This document shows, in pieces, positions 1-9,081 of a stretch of DNA of 64,000 nucleotides (position 1 is its first letter; every line of letters begins with the position of its first letter). This stretch comes from an uncultured Christensenellaceae bacterium (GTDB taxonomy: Bacteria > Bacillota > Clostridia > Christensenellales > Borkfalkiaceae). Both the position numbers and the translations under genes were made by a program. The notes under the pieces were generated by a model. The model did not search any database. It was not told where the DNA came from and saw only the letters and a program-made list of their open reading frames with translations. The stretch covers positions 12,738-76,737 of the forward strand of contig CAJUNJ010000003.1 in NCBI GenBank assembly GCA_910587825.1. Direction: 5' to 3'.

Positions 1-1
1 A

Positions 2-796
2 GATACCAAGTACAGGGGCAAGGACGTAAGCGCAGTAAAGCGTTTTGCGGATACGCCTATGCTGTTGAAGCTTACTTCTCCCCGCAAAGTTAAATACGCG
101 CTTTACTTAATTTCACGCCTTGCCGAAAAATTCGGGCTGGAAAAATCAAATACCGAAGTTAATACCGAAGTCGAAAGGGCTACCCGCGACGAGCTTATCG
201 AACGCGGCGAAATAAGAATAAAGGGCAAGTCTTTGGACGAAACCGAAAGCCTTGACGAAGTTGCCGCGGCAGAACCTGCGGAAGAAATTTTAACGGAAGT
301 TACCGAAAGTGCGGAATGCGCGGAAATTGTTGAAGAGCCTGCCGCAGAACCCGCCGATGAAGTTGAACAGCCCGCCGAACCGCAGACGCAAGAAAGCGTT
401 GAAGACGGCGATGCGCCCGTGTACGACGAAGTGCTTGTAGAAAGAGATTTCGAAATTATGGAAGAAGTCGCCGCGGAAGAAGTCCAAGAGGTTATGTCCG
501 ACGAACAGGCAAAGCTTATCGTCGAAGAAAAGGAAATAAAAAGAAAAACCGCCGACAGGAAAAAGGACGTTGTAAATATAGACCTGCTTTCGAAAAATTT
601 CAAATCGGGCGAACATGTTACGGTTGCCAAGCTTACGGCAAAGGGGCTTATCGCAAAGGACGCAAACTATGTGAAAGTGCTTGCAAAGGGTTCGCTTAAC
701 AAACCATTAATTGTCGAAGCCGATGATTTCTCGCTTGAAGCCGTAAAAATGATTGCGCTTACGGGCGGCAGGGTCATACACAGAAATTCAAAGTAA
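2..796 (+). CDS. Acidic protein with C-terminal ribosomal L15/L18e-like domain (5' partial)
   Basis: The frame is open to the left window edge (from base 2), so the ATG at 59 is probably internal and the N-terminus is missing. The visible part starts with a basic segment (KVKYALYLISRLAEKFG). A long Glu/Ala/Pro-rich acidic linker follows, at about residues 60-165 counted from the ATG at 59. The last 80 residues (about 559-793) match the C-terminal half of ribosomal protein L15: VNIDLL, F..G..VTVAKLTAKGLI, KVLAKGSLNKPLIVEADDFS, and a final GG-V. Real L15 has a Gly/Arg-rich N-terminus (GRGxGSGxGKTAGRGHKG), which is absent here. I infer an L15-derived RNA- or ribosome-binding domain on a different protein, not rplO itself. 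The function is unknown. Confidence 0.6.
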   Translation, partial: DTKYRGKDVSAVKRFADTPMLLKLTSPRKVKYALYLISRLAEKFGLEKSNTEVNTEVERATRDELIERGEIRIKGKSLDETESLDEVAAAEPAEEILTEVTESAECAEIVEEPAAEPADEVEQPAEPQTQESVEDGDAPVYDEVLVERDFEIMEEVAAEEVQEVMSDEQAKLIVEEKEIKRKTADRKKDVVNIDLLSKNFKSGEHVTVAKLTAKGLIAKDANYVKVLAKGSLNKPLIVEADDFSLEAVKMIALTGGRVIHRNSK

Positions 797-828
797 AAAT
801 ATCCCGATTTTTAATCGGGATATTTTTG
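795..828 (+). terminator. Rho-independent terminator after the L15-like gene
   Basis: The inverted repeat AAAAATATCCCGATT / AATCGGGATATTTTT begins at the stop codon and ends in five T. It closes the upstream unit before the arg promoter. Confidence 0.8.
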
Positions 829-834
829 CCGTAA

Positions 835-939
835 TGAATAAATTTACATTTTTCTGCTCCCTATGTAATGAAAATTTATAAAAAATTTTGAATTTTTATA
901 CAAAATTTGTTTGACAACGCAAAGTTGCGGGACTATAAT
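835..939 (+). promoter_or_regulatory. argG promoter with candidate ArgR boxes
   Basis: TTGACA (911-916) and TATAAT (934-939) are separated by 17 nt, a perfect sigma-A promoter about 35 nt upstream of argG. Just upstream lies TGAATTTTTATACA (889-902), which fits the symmetric ArgR/AhrC core (TGAAT-N4-ATTCA) with one change. A weaker match, TGAATAAATTTACA, lies at 835-848. The promoter is seen directly; arginine-dependent repression is inferred from the motif and from the operon content. Confidence 0.65.
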
Positions 940-973
940 AAAACCAACTTGAAAATATAAAGGAATAAGTGTT

Positions 974-2194
974 ATGGATAAAAGTAAAATCAAAAAAGTG
1001 GTGTTGGCGTATTCGGGCGGGCTTGACACGTCGATAATAATACCCTGGCTTAAAGAAAATTACAATAACTGCGAAGTTATAGCCGTTGCGGCAAACGTCG
1101 GGCAGGCGGACGAGATTGAAGGGCTTGAAGAAAAGGCTATAAAGACCGGCGCGTCCAAAATATACATTCTCGACCTTACTGACGATTACGTCGACAATTA
1201 CATAATTCCCACTATGAAAGCGGGTGCGCTTTACGAAGAATATTATCTCGGCACAAGCCACGCCCGCCCCTGCATTGGCAAGGCGTTGGTGGAGGTTGCG
1301 CTTAAAGAGGGCGCCGACGCAATAGCCCACGGCTGTACGGGCAAAGGAAACGACCAGGTGCGCTTCGAACTTGCGATAAAGAGATTTGCTCCCGATATGC
1401 CCATTATCGCACCCTGGCGCGAGTGGGATATAAAGTCGCGCGACGAGGAAATAGATTATGCGGAAGCGCACAATATTCCCCTTAAAATAAACAGGCAGAC
1501 AAATTATTCGAAAGATAAAAACCTTTGGCACCTTTCGCACGAAGGGCTTGACCTCGAAGATACGGGCAACGAACCGCAGTACGAAAAGGAAGGCTTCCTT
1601 GAAATGGGAGTGTCGCCTATAAAGGCGCCCGACAAGCCCACTTACGTAGAACTTGAATTCGTCAAGGGCGTACCCGTTGCGATAGACGGCAAAAAAGCTT
1701 CCGCAAAGGATATAATTTTAAAACTTAATAAGCTTGGCGGCGAAAACGGCATAGGGCTTTTGGACATTGTGGAAAACCGTCTTGTCGGAATGAAGTGCCG
1801 CGGAGTATACGAAACCCCCGGCGGGGCGATACTTTACAAGGCGCACAGCGTTCTCGAATCGGTTTGCCTTGACAAGATGACAATGCACGAAAAGCAGAAG
1901 CTTTCCATAACCTTCGGCGAACTTGTCTATAACGGGCAGTGGTTTACGCCGCTGAGGGAAGCGCTTTCGGCGTTCGTCGACAAGACGCAGGAGACGGTTA
2001 CGGGTAAGGTAAGGCTTAAACTTTACAAGGGCAATATGATTAACGCCGGCGTTTGGAGCAAAAATTCACTGTACAGCGAAGAGATTGCAACCTTCGGCGA
2101 AAGCGATTACGACCAGAAAGATTCGGCGGGCTTCATCAATCTTTACGGACTTCCCATAAAGGTTCAGGCAATCGTGGAAGCAAAGAATAAATAA
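974..2194 (+). CDS. argG: Argininosuccinate synthase
   Basis: The enzyme joins citrulline and aspartate, using ATP, to give argininosuccinate; it is the penultimate step of arginine synthesis in the cytoplasm. The 406-aa length is normal. The N-terminal ATP pyrophosphatase loop AYSGGLDTS is at residues 12-20, and the family signature GCTGKGNDQVRFE is at 120-132. The ATG follows AAAGGA, about 10 nt upstream, and sits downstream of a perfect sigma-A promoter. It is the first gene of the seven-gene arg operon. A 52-nt gap containing a hairpin separates it from argH. Confidence 0.97.
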   Translation: MDKSKIKKVVLAYSGGLDTSIIIPWLKENYNNCEVIAVAANVGQADEIEGLEEKAIKTGASKIYILDLTDDYVDNYIIPTMKAGALYEEYYLGTSHARPCIGKALVEVALKEGADAIAHGCTGKGNDQVRFELAIKRFAPDMPIIAPWREWDIKSRDEEIDYAEAHNIPLKINRQTNYSKDKNLWHLSHEGLDLEDTGNEPQYEKEGFLEMGVSPIKAPDKPTYVELEFVKGVPVAIDGKKASAKDIILKLNKLGGENGIGLLDIVENRLVGMKCRGVYETPGGAILYKAHSVLESVCLDKMTMHEKQKLSITFGELVYNGQWFTPLREALSAFVDKTQETVTGKVRLKLYKGNMINAGVWSKNSLYSEEIATFGESDYDQKDSAGFINLYGLPIKVQAIVEAKNK

Positions 2195-2200
2195 GTTTTC

Positions 2201-2229
2201 TTTTGTCCTGCTTTCCCGGCGGGACAAAA
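2201..2229 (+). terminator. Intra-operon hairpin between argG and argH
   Basis: TTTTGTCC (2201-2208) pairs with GGACAAAA (2222-2229) around a GC-containing loop. Only a weak T stretch follows, then the argH ribosome site AAGGAG. It may be a partial terminator or an mRNA-processing hairpin; I cannot tell which. Confidence 0.4.
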
Positions 2230-2246
2230 ACTTTTAAGGAGATATT

Positions 2247-3626
2247 ATGGCAAAGCTGTGGGCAGGCAGAAACGACGGTGCCGTAAGCAAAATTGCAGAC
2301 GATTTCAATTCGTCCGTAAAATTCGATAAAAGGCTGTACAGGCAGGACATAACGGGCAGTATGGCGCACGCCGCAATGCTTGGCGGGCAGGGCATAATTT
2401 CCGCGGAGGAAGCCGACGTTATATGTCAGGGGTTGCAGGGCATACTCGACGATTTGGAAAACGGCAGTCTGAAAATAGACGAGACGGCGGAAGATATTCA
2501 TACGTTTGTCGAACAGACGTTGACTGCGCGCATAGGCGAAGCGGGCAAAAAGCTTCACACAGCGAGAAGCCGTAACGACCAGGTTGCGCTTGATTTGAGA
2601 ATGTACGTGCGCGACGACATTGCCGAAATTACTTCCAAATTGAAACTTGTTATCTCGGCAGTAGTGCAGAAGGCGGAAGAGTATAAAGAAGCAATTATGC
2701 CGGGGTATACCCACCTTCAACGCGCCCAGCCCGTAACTTTCGGTCACTATCTCTGCGCGTATGCAATGATGTTTTTGCGGGATACCGACAGGCTTAAAGA
2801 CTGCCGTAAACGCGTAAACATTTCGCCGATAGGCTGTTGCGCGCTTTCGGGTACGACTTATAATACGGACAGATATGCCGAAGCAAAGAGTTTGGGCTTC
2901 GATAAGATTGCGTTAAACAGTCTTGACGGGGTGTCCGACAGAGATTTCTGCGTCGAATATCTTTCCGCCCTGTCGCTTATTATGACCCATCTTTCAAGAT
3001 TTTCGGAAGAAATTATTCTTTGGTCTTCGTGGGAATTCAAGTTTATCGAACTGTCAGACGGCTTCACAACGGGTTCTTCCATTATGCCCCAAAAGAAAAA
3101 TCCCGATATGGCGGAACTTGTCCGCGGAAAGACGGGCAGGGTATACGGAGATCTGACGGCTACGCTTACTATGCTTAAAGGGCTTCCGCTTGCTTATAAC
3201 AAGGATATGCAGGAGGACAAGGAAAGCCTCTTTGACGCGTCCGACACGGTTAAAATGTGTCTTGACGTGTTCGCGCCGATGATTTCCGAAATGAAGGCAA
3301 ACACCGCAAATATGCGCAAAGCTGCCGAAAAGGGGTTTATCAACGCCACCGACCTTGCCGACTATCTCGTAAAAAAGGGTATGCCCTTCCGTACGGCTTA
3401 TAAAATTACGGGACAAATCGTTGCAGAGTGCATAAAGTGCGACAAAACGCTTGAAAGTCTGACGATAGAAGAATATAATAAGTTCGGCAGTCTGTTTGCA
3501 GAGGATTTGTTTGACGAAATTTCGCTTGAAACGTGCGTAAACAAGCGCATATCGGAAGGCGGAACTTCCGTAAGGTCTGTCGAAAAACAGATTGCATATA
3601 TAAAAGAGAGCTTAAAAAATGTATAA
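2247..3626 (+). CDS. argH: Argininosuccinate lyase
   Basis: The enzyme splits argininosuccinate into arginine and fumarate. It belongs to the aspartase/fumarase superfamily and is usually a homotetramer. All superfamily blocks are visible: TARSRNDQ at 105-112, GYTHLQRAQP with the acid/base His at 156, and the signature loop GSSIMPQKKNPD at 276-287 with catalytic Ser 278. The length of 459 aa is normal. The start has AAGGAG 7 nt upstream. The 3' end overlaps argC by 8 nt, so the two are probably translationally coupled. Confidence 0.97.
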   Translation: MAKLWAGRNDGAVSKIADDFNSSVKFDKRLYRQDITGSMAHAAMLGGQGIISAEEADVICQGLQGILDDLENGSLKIDETAEDIHTFVEQTLTARIGEAGKKLHTARSRNDQVALDLRMYVRDDIAEITSKLKLVISAVVQKAEEYKEAIMPGYTHLQRAQPVTFGHYLCAYAMMFLRDTDRLKDCRKRVNISPIGCCALSGTTYNTDRYAEAKSLGFDKIALNSLDGVSDRDFCVEYLSALSLIMTHLSRFSEEIILWSSWEFKFIELSDGFTTGSSIMPQKKNPDMAELVRGKTGRVYGDLTATLTMLKGLPLAYNKDMQEDKESLFDASDTVKMCLDVFAPMISEMKANTANMRKAAEKGFINATDLADYLVKKGMPFRTAYKITGQIVAECIKCDKTLESLTIEEYNKFGSLFAEDLFDEISLETCVNKRISEGGTSVRSVEKQIAYIKESLKNV

Positions 3627-4533
3627 AGTTTTTATTGACGGAAGCGCCGGCACTACGGGTCTGCGTATCCGCGAAAGGCTTTCGGAAAGGGACGATATAA
3701 AACTTATTGCCCTGCCCGAAGAACTGAGAAAAGATTTGAATGCGCGTAAAGACGCGCTTAACGGGGCGGACGTCGTCTTTTTATGTTTGCCCGACGCCGC
3801 GGCGAAAGAAGCCGTGTCGGTTATAGAAAATCCCGCCGTAAAAGTTATTGACACTTCGACGGCGCACCGCACCGCGGAGGGCTGGGCTTACGGTTTTCCC
3901 GAAATCTGCGGTTACGAAAGTATAAAAAATTCAAACAGAATTGCCAACCCCGGATGTCACGCAAGCGGGTTTATCGCGCTTATAGCCCCCCTTGTAAGGG
4001 CGGGAATACTAAGCGCGGACAGCAGACTTTCCTGCTTTTCGCTTACGGGCTACACGGGCGGGGGCAAGAATATGATTGCCGAATACGAAGGGGATAAATC
4101 AGAACTTTACCGCGCTCCGCGCGCGTACGGGCTGAACCAGTCGCATAAGCATCTTCCCGAAATGCGGGCGGTGTGCGGGCTTGACTTCTCGCCCGTGTTC
4201 TGCCCGATAGTAGCCGACTTTCCGTGCGGTATGGAAGTAATAGTACCCCTGTTCCGCGACGGGCTTAAAACTTCCGCGGAAGAGCTTAAAAAGCTATATA
4301 AATCGGCGTTTGACGGGCAGATAGTCAAATACGCAGCCGATGACGAAAGCGGGTTTTTATCGGCGGGCGCGTACGCCGGCAAAGACGGAATGGGCATTTC
4401 CGTCTACGGCAACGAGGAAAGAATACTGCTTGTGTCGCGGTTCGACAACCTCGGCAAAGGTGCAAGCGGGGCGGCTATTGAAAATATGAACATTCTTATC
4501 GGCGAAGAGCCGACGAAAGGGCTTGTGTTATAG
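3619..4533 (+). CDS. argC: N-acetyl-gamma-glutamyl-phosphate reductase, type 2
   Basis: The enzyme reduces N-acetylglutamyl-phosphate with NADPH to the semialdehyde, the third step from glutamate. Its 304-aa length and the active-site block NPGCHASGF (nucleophile Cys 113) point to the shorter type 2 form (about 310 aa), not the 345-aa type 1 form. The N-terminal Rossmann segment reads VFIDGSAGTTGLRI. The ATG lies inside the end of argH (8-nt overlap). argJ follows after 8 nt. Confidence 0.94.
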   Translation: MYKVFIDGSAGTTGLRIRERLSERDDIKLIALPEELRKDLNARKDALNGADVVFLCLPDAAAKEAVSVIENPAVKVIDTSTAHRTAEGWAYGFPEICGYESIKNSNRIANPGCHASGFIALIAPLVRAGILSADSRLSCFSLTGYTGGGKNMIAEYEGDKSELYRAPRAYGLNQSHKHLPEMRAVCGLDFSPVFCPIVADFPCGMEVIVPLFRDGLKTSAEELKKLYKSAFDGQIVKYAADDESGFLSAGAYAGKDGMGISVYGNEERILLVSRFDNLGKGASGAAIENMNILIGEEPTKGLVL

Positions 4534-4541
4534 GAGAAATT

Positions 4542-5756
4542 ATGAAAATTACAGATGGCGGCATATGCGCGGCAAAGGGCTTTAAAGCCAACGGCATACA
4601 CTGCGGTATAAGGAAATCGCGCACCAAGCGCGACCTTGCCTTGATTTACAGTGAAAAGGTGTGCAACGCCGCGGCGGTATATACGAATAACCTCGTCAAG
4701 GGCGCTCCCCTTACGGTTACGAAGGCTAATATTTCCGACGGCAAGGCGCAGGCGGTAATATGCAACAGCGGAAACGCAAATACCTGCAATGCCGGCGGTG
4801 AACTGATTGCCGAAAAGACCTGCCGTTTGGTTGCCGAAAAACTCGGTATTTCCGATAAAGACGTCATTGTAGCATCGACGGGTGTAATAGGTCAACCGCT
4901 TTCGATTGACCCGATAGCTGCGGGCATACCCGCGCTTGCCGACGGGCTTTCGTATGACGGCTGTTGTTACGCCGCGGAAGCCATTATGACGACGGATACC
5001 TCCGTAAAGCAGATTGCCGTGGAGTTTACCGCAGGCGGTAAAGTATGCCGTATGGGCGGTATTGCAAAGGGAAGCGGGATGATTCATCCCGACCTTGCAA
5101 CTATGCTTGTGTTCATTACAACAGACTGTGCAATATCTTCGGCTATGCTTCAAAAGGCGCTTAAAAGCGACGTTAAAGAGACTTTCAATATGCTTAGCAT
5201 AGACGGCGATACTTCTACAAACGATATGGTTGCGGTAATGGCAAACGGTATGGCGGGCAACACAATAATCGACGGCGACGGCGACGACTTTAATGAATTT
5301 ATGAAGGCGCTTAACACCGTCAACGTTGCGCTTTGCAGAATGATTGCGGGTGACGGCGAGGGGGCGACGAAACTTCTCGAATGCAAGGTATGCGGCGCAA
5401 AAACCTTGACCGACGCGAAAAAGACGGCAAAAAGCGTAGTTTGTTCAAGCCTGTTAAAGGCGGCTATGTTCGGCGCGGACGCCAACTGGGGCAGGGTGCT
5501 GTGCGCGATAGGTTATTCGGGCGCGGACGCCGACGTCGAAAAGATAGACGTTGCCTTTATTTCGAAAGCGGGCAAGGTAGAGGTCTGCAAAAACGGCAGA
5601 GGCATAGATTTTTCGGAAGAGCTTGCAAAGCGCGTTTTGACCGAAGACGAAATAGAAATAGCCGTAAATCTCAACGACGGAGAGTTTTGCGCTTCGGCGT
5701 GGGGTTGTGATTTGACTTACGACTATGTTAAAATAAACGGGGACTACCGTACTTAA
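4542..5756 (+). CDS. argJ: Bifunctional glutamate N-acetyltransferase / ornithine acetyltransferase
   Basis: ArgJ transfers the acetyl group from N-acetylornithine to glutamate, which recycles acetate and makes linear ArgA/ArgE steps unnecessary. The precursor cleaves itself: KGSGMIHPDLATML at 176-189 contains the Ala-Thr cleavage point, and Thr 187 becomes the N-terminal nucleophile of the beta chain. The 404-aa length is typical. Its ribosome site (TAGGAG) overlaps the end of argC. Whether it also makes acetylglutamate from acetyl-CoA (the bifunctional form) cannot be read from the sequence. No argA is present in this window. Confidence 0.95.
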   Translation: MKITDGGICAAKGFKANGIHCGIRKSRTKRDLALIYSEKVCNAAAVYTNNLVKGAPLTVTKANISDGKAQAVICNSGNANTCNAGGELIAEKTCRLVAEKLGISDKDVIVASTGVIGQPLSIDPIAAGIPALADGLSYDGCCYAAEAIMTTDTSVKQIAVEFTAGGKVCRMGGIAKGSGMIHPDLATMLVFITTDCAISSAMLQKALKSDVKETFNMLSIDGDTSTNDMVAVMANGMAGNTIIDGDGDDFNEFMKALNTVNVALCRMIAGDGEGATKLLECKVCGAKTLTDAKKTAKSVVCSSLLKAAMFGADANWGRVLCAIGYSGADADVEKIDVAFISKAGKVEVCKNGRGIDFSEELAKRVLTEDEIEIAVNLNDGEFCASAWGCDLTYDYVKINGDYRT

Positions 5757-5814
5757 TCCACCGTATATAAGCTAAGCAATACCGTGTCGGGTTTGCAAAT
5801 TTAAGGTTGAAAAT

Positions 5815-6687
5815 ATGGATAATAATTTTTCAAACGCACAGCGTGCGGAAGTTCTTACACAGGCATTGCCGTACATAAGGCGTTACAACGGAAAGGTAAT
5901 AGTCGTAAAATACGGCGGAAACGCTATGGTAAACGACGGACTCAAACAGCAGGTTATGGAAGACATTGTTCTTCTGTGGCTTACGGGCGTAAAGGTCGTA
6001 CTTGTACACGGCGGTGGGCCTGAAATTTCTGATATGATGAACAGGTTAGGCAAAAAGTCGCAGTTTATCGACGGGTTGCGCGTAACCGACAGAGAGACGG
6101 TCGACATTGCCCAGATGGTGCTTTCGGGCAAGATAAATAAGACGCTTGTAAACCTTTTGCAAATAAAGGGCGGTAAGGCGATGGGTATTTCGGGAATTGA
6201 CGGCAAGCTTATCGAAGCCGACGTTAAGGACGAAAAGCTCGGCTTTGTCGGCGATATACGCAACATCAATATCGCCCCCGTAAACGACTTGCTTGAAAAG
6301 GGATATATCCCCGTAATTTCTACCGTCGGTTGCGACGGCGAAGGCAATATTTTCAATATAAACGGCGACACCGCCGCGGCTTATATAGCGGGTGCGCTCG
6401 GCGCGGAAAGACTTATTATGATGACCGACATTGCGGGCATTTTAAAGGATAAGGACGACCCCGATACGCTTATACCCGCCGTCACCGTAAAACAGGCGAA
6501 GGAACTTTTCGCCAGTGGCGTTATTTCGGGCGGTATGATTCCCAAGGTTGAATGTTGTATGACCGCGATAGACCGTGGCGTAAAAAACGTTATTATTATG
6601 GACGGAAGAATTCCCCATTCCATACTTATGGAACTTCTTACAGACGAAGGCGCGGGAACGATGGTCACGGGGTACGGCAATGAGTGA
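5815..6687 (+). CDS. argB: Acetylglutamate kinase
   Basis: The enzyme phosphorylates N-acetylglutamate, the committed step. The amino-acid kinase fold shows KYGGNAM at 32-38 and the substrate loop VHGGGPEIS. The N-terminus carries an extra helix of about 25 residues before the first strand (RAEVLTQALPYIRRYNGK). In characterised kinases this helix builds the hexamer and goes with arginine feedback inhibition, so feedback control is a reasonable inference. The length is 290 aa. The gene is 58 nt after argJ, with AAGGT before the ATG, and overlaps argD by 8 nt. Confidence 0.96.
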   Translation: MDNNFSNAQRAEVLTQALPYIRRYNGKVIVVKYGGNAMVNDGLKQQVMEDIVLLWLTGVKVVLVHGGGPEISDMMNRLGKKSQFIDGLRVTDRETVDIAQMVLSGKINKTLVNLLQIKGGKAMGISGIDGKLIEADVKDEKLGFVGDIRNINIAPVNDLLEKGYIPVISTVGCDGEGNIFNINGDTAAAYIAGALGAERLIMMTDIAGILKDKDDPDTLIPAVTVKQAKELFASGVISGGMIPKVECCMTAIDRGVKNVIIMDGRIPHSILMELLTDEGAGTMVTGYGNE

Positions 6688-7846
6688 TTTACAGGACAGG
6701 GATAAAAATTACGTCGCGGGTACATATTCGCGCTTTCCCGTTGAAATAGTAAAGGGTAAAGGCTCGCTTTTGTACGACGGCGACGGCAGTCAATATATAG
6801 ATATGGGTACGGGCATCGCCGTAAACACATTCGGCGCTTGCGACGGTATATGGGCGGAAGCGGTAAAAGCACAGCTTGACCGCGTTCAGCACGTGTCCAA
6901 TATATTCTATTCGTATCCGTGCGTAGAGCTTGCCGAACTTCTGTGCAAAGCCACGGGTATGAGAAAGGTGTTTTTCGGCAATTCGGGTGCGGAAGCAAAC
7001 GAATGCGCCATAAAAGTTGCCCGCAAATACGCCGCGGAAAGACACGGCGTTGACTGTTACAATATTATAACCCTTAAAAACAGCTTCCACGGCAGGACTA
7101 TTACAACGCTTGCCGCGACGGGGCAGGACGTATTCCATAAAAACTTTCAACCCCTTACGCCCGGGTTCGCCTATGCTGACGCAAACGACTTGCAGTCGGT
7201 CAAAGACCTTGCTTCGAAGTTTAAGACGGCGGCGGTTATGATTGAGTGCGTGCAGGGCGAAGGCGGGGTGCTTCCGCTTGAAGAAAGTTTTGTAAAGGGA
7301 CTTTATAATTTCTGCGTTGAAAAGGATATACTTTTAATCGTCGACGAGGTGCAGACGGGTAACGGCAGGACGGGCAAACTGTACGCCTATATGAATTACG
7401 GCATACAGCCCGACCTTGTGACTACCGCAAAGGGGCTTGGCGGCGGCTTGCCGATAGGCGCCTGTATTTTCGGCGGAAAGGTAAAGGACGTTCTCTCTTA
7501 CGGCGACCACGGTTCGACGTTCGGCGGAAATCCGATAGCCGCCGCCGGCGCGGTCAGTATTATCAAAAGATTGGATGAAAGCGTCTTGGACGGCGTAATA
7601 AAGCGCAGCAATTATATTTTTGAAAATCTTTCAGGCGCGGACGGCATAGTGTCGGTAAACGGTATGGGGCTTATGATAGGAATACAGACCGAAAAGCCGG
7701 CAAAACAGGTTGTGACGGAATGTATCGGACGGGGCGTATTGTGTCTTACCGCAAAGGACAGGGTAAGGCTTTTGCCCGCTTTGAATATCCCCTTTAATCT
7801 GCTTGAAAAGGCTATTGAAATTATAAAACAGGTGTGCGCACGGTAA
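6680..7846 (+). CDS. argD: Acetylornithine aminotransferase
   Basis: A PLP-dependent class III aminotransferase that converts N-acetylglutamate semialdehyde to N-acetylornithine with glutamate as amino donor. Visible motifs: the phosphate-binding NSGAEANECA at 101-110, FHGRT at 136-140, the Asp-containing LIVDEVQTGNGRTG at 219-232, and the PLP lysine Lys 251 in TTAKGLGGGLPIGA. The length of 388 aa is normal. The ATG overlaps the end of argB by 8 nt, and argF begins 10 nt after its stop. Confidence 0.95.
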   Translation: MSDLQDRDKNYVAGTYSRFPVEIVKGKGSLLYDGDGSQYIDMGTGIAVNTFGACDGIWAEAVKAQLDRVQHVSNIFYSYPCVELAELLCKATGMRKVFFGNSGAEANECAIKVARKYAAERHGVDCYNIITLKNSFHGRTITTLAATGQDVFHKNFQPLTPGFAYADANDLQSVKDLASKFKTAAVMIECVQGEGGVLPLEESFVKGLYNFCVEKDILLIVDEVQTGNGRTGKLYAYMNYGIQPDLVTTAKGLGGGLPIGACIFGGKVKDVLSYGDHGSTFGGNPIAAAGAVSIIKRLDESVLDGVIKRSNYIFENLSGADGIVSVNGMGLMIGIQTEKPAKQVVTECIGRGVLCLTAKDRVRLLPALNIPFNLLEKAIEIIKQVCAR

Positions 7847-7856
7847 AGGAGCGGTT

Positions 7857-8855
7857 ATGAATATTAAAGGAAAAAGTTTTTTAAAACTTCTTGATTTTAC
7901 TTCGGAAGAGATTGAAGGGCTTGTAGATCTTGCAATAGAATTTAAAAAAAAGAAATATGCGGGAACGCCGCACAGACTGTGCGAGGGTAAAAACATTGCG
8001 CTTGTCTTTGAAAAGACGAGTACCCGCACGCGCTGCGCGTTCGAAGTAGCCGCGGCGGATTTGGGTATGCACGCCGTATATCTCGACCCTACGGGTTCGC
8101 AGATAGGCAAAAAGGAAAGTATAGAGGATACCGCCCGCGTTCTCGGCAGAATGTTCGACGGCATAGAATACCGTGGTTACGGGCAGGAAATCGCGGAAGA
8201 GCTTGCAAAGTACGCAGGCGTGCCCGTCTGGAACGGGCTTACAAACGAATTTCATCCCACGCAGATACTTGCCGATTTTATGACCGTAAAGGAAAAGTTC
8301 GGCAGTTTAAAGGGCAGAAAGCTTGTGTATATAGGTGACGCACGTTACAATATGGGCAATTCGCTTATGGTCGGTTGCGCTAAGACGGGTATGCGCTTCG
8401 TCGCGTGTACAGATGCAAAGTATTTCCCCGACGCACAGCTTATAGATGAGTGCCGTAAAATCGCTTCCGCGACGGGCGCGACGTTGGAATTTACAACCGA
8501 TCCCGAAAAGGCGGTAGACGGTGCGGACGTTATTTATACCGACGTCTGGGTGTCTATGGGCGAACCCGCGGAGGTGTGGGCGGAAAGAATAAAAGACCTT
8601 ACGCCTTACCGCGTCACGTCTGAAATTATGGCAAAGGCCGGAAAAAACTGCAAATTTATGCACTGCTTGCCGGCATTCCACGATTTAAAGACGACAGTGG
8701 GAAGGGATATTTACGAAAAGTTCGGCATTGACGCAATGGAAGTGACGGACGAGGTTTTCGAAAGCCCCGCATCTATCGTGTTTGACGAGGCGGAAAACAG
8801 AATGCACACTATAAAAGCCGTAATGGCGGCAACTCTTGGCGGTATAGATTTTTAA
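7857..8855 (+). CDS. argF: Ornithine carbamoyltransferase
   Basis: The enzyme makes citrulline from ornithine and carbamoyl phosphate. The carbamoyl-phosphate loop STRTR is at 55-59, HPTQ at 133-136, the ornithine-binding D-WVSMG at 229-234 and the HCLPAFHD block at 269-276. The length of 332 aa is normal. AAAGGAG precedes the ATG by 6 nt. This is the last gene of the operon and is followed by a strong terminator. No carbamoyl phosphate synthase genes are in the window, and nothing marks it as a catabolic ArcB. Confidence 0.95.
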   Translation: MNIKGKSFLKLLDFTSEEIEGLVDLAIEFKKKKYAGTPHRLCEGKNIALVFEKTSTRTRCAFEVAAADLGMHAVYLDPTGSQIGKKESIEDTARVLGRMFDGIEYRGYGQEIAEELAKYAGVPVWNGLTNEFHPTQILADFMTVKEKFGSLKGRKLVYIGDARYNMGNSLMVGCAKTGMRFVACTDAKYFPDAQLIDECRKIASATGATLEFTTDPEKAVDGADVIYTDVWVSMGEPAEVWAERIKDLTPYRVTSEIMAKAGKNCKFMHCLPAFHDLKTTVGRDIYEKFGIDAMEVTDEVFESPASIVFDEAENRMHTIKAVMAATLGGIDF

Positions 8856-8870
8856 AAACTGATAATTTTA

Positions 8871-8914
8871 CACTGCCGACGGGTTTTATTACCCGTCGGC
8901 AGTGTTATTTTTTA
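8871..8914 (+). terminator. Terminator of the arg operon
   Basis: A perfect 14-bp stem, CACTGCCGACGGGT (8871-8884) with ACCCGTCGGCAGTG (8891-8904), has a 6-nt loop and is followed by GTTATTTTTT. Confidence 0.92.
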
Positions 8915-8941
8915 ACAAAATAAATTAAAGTAAAAAGTAAG

Positions 8942-9040
8942 TTGACATACACGCTGAGCGATAATATAATTTCATTGTTTTTGGGTTTACTTTTATTAAA
9001 CTTTTAGTTTATAATTCCTAACCGTTTAATAAAAGTAAAC
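8942..9040 (+). promoter_or_regulatory. Promoter region and inverted operators of the XRE-cupin regulator / pot operon
   Basis: A perfect promoter TTGACA (8942-8947)-17 nt-TATAAT (8965-8970) is followed by GTTTACTTTTATTAAAC (8985-9001) and its exact reverse complement GTTTAATAAAAGTAAAC (9024-9040), 22 nt apart. Each 17-mer is itself nearly palindromic (GTTTA...TAAAC), as expected for a dimeric operator. A second promoter, TTTACT (8986-8991)-18 nt-TATAAT (9010-9015), would have its -35 inside the first operator. Autoregulation by the downstream gene is inferred. An RNA hairpin in the leader is the alternative. Confidence 0.65.
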
Positions 9041-9081
9041 TTAACGTTTAGCATATTTTCTGTTGTAAAAGCGGAGGCTTT

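Noticed and set aside
896..1540. Minus-strand frame across argG and its promoter
   Set aside because: It is antisense to a certain gene and crosses the promoter, without a ribosome site or known motif.
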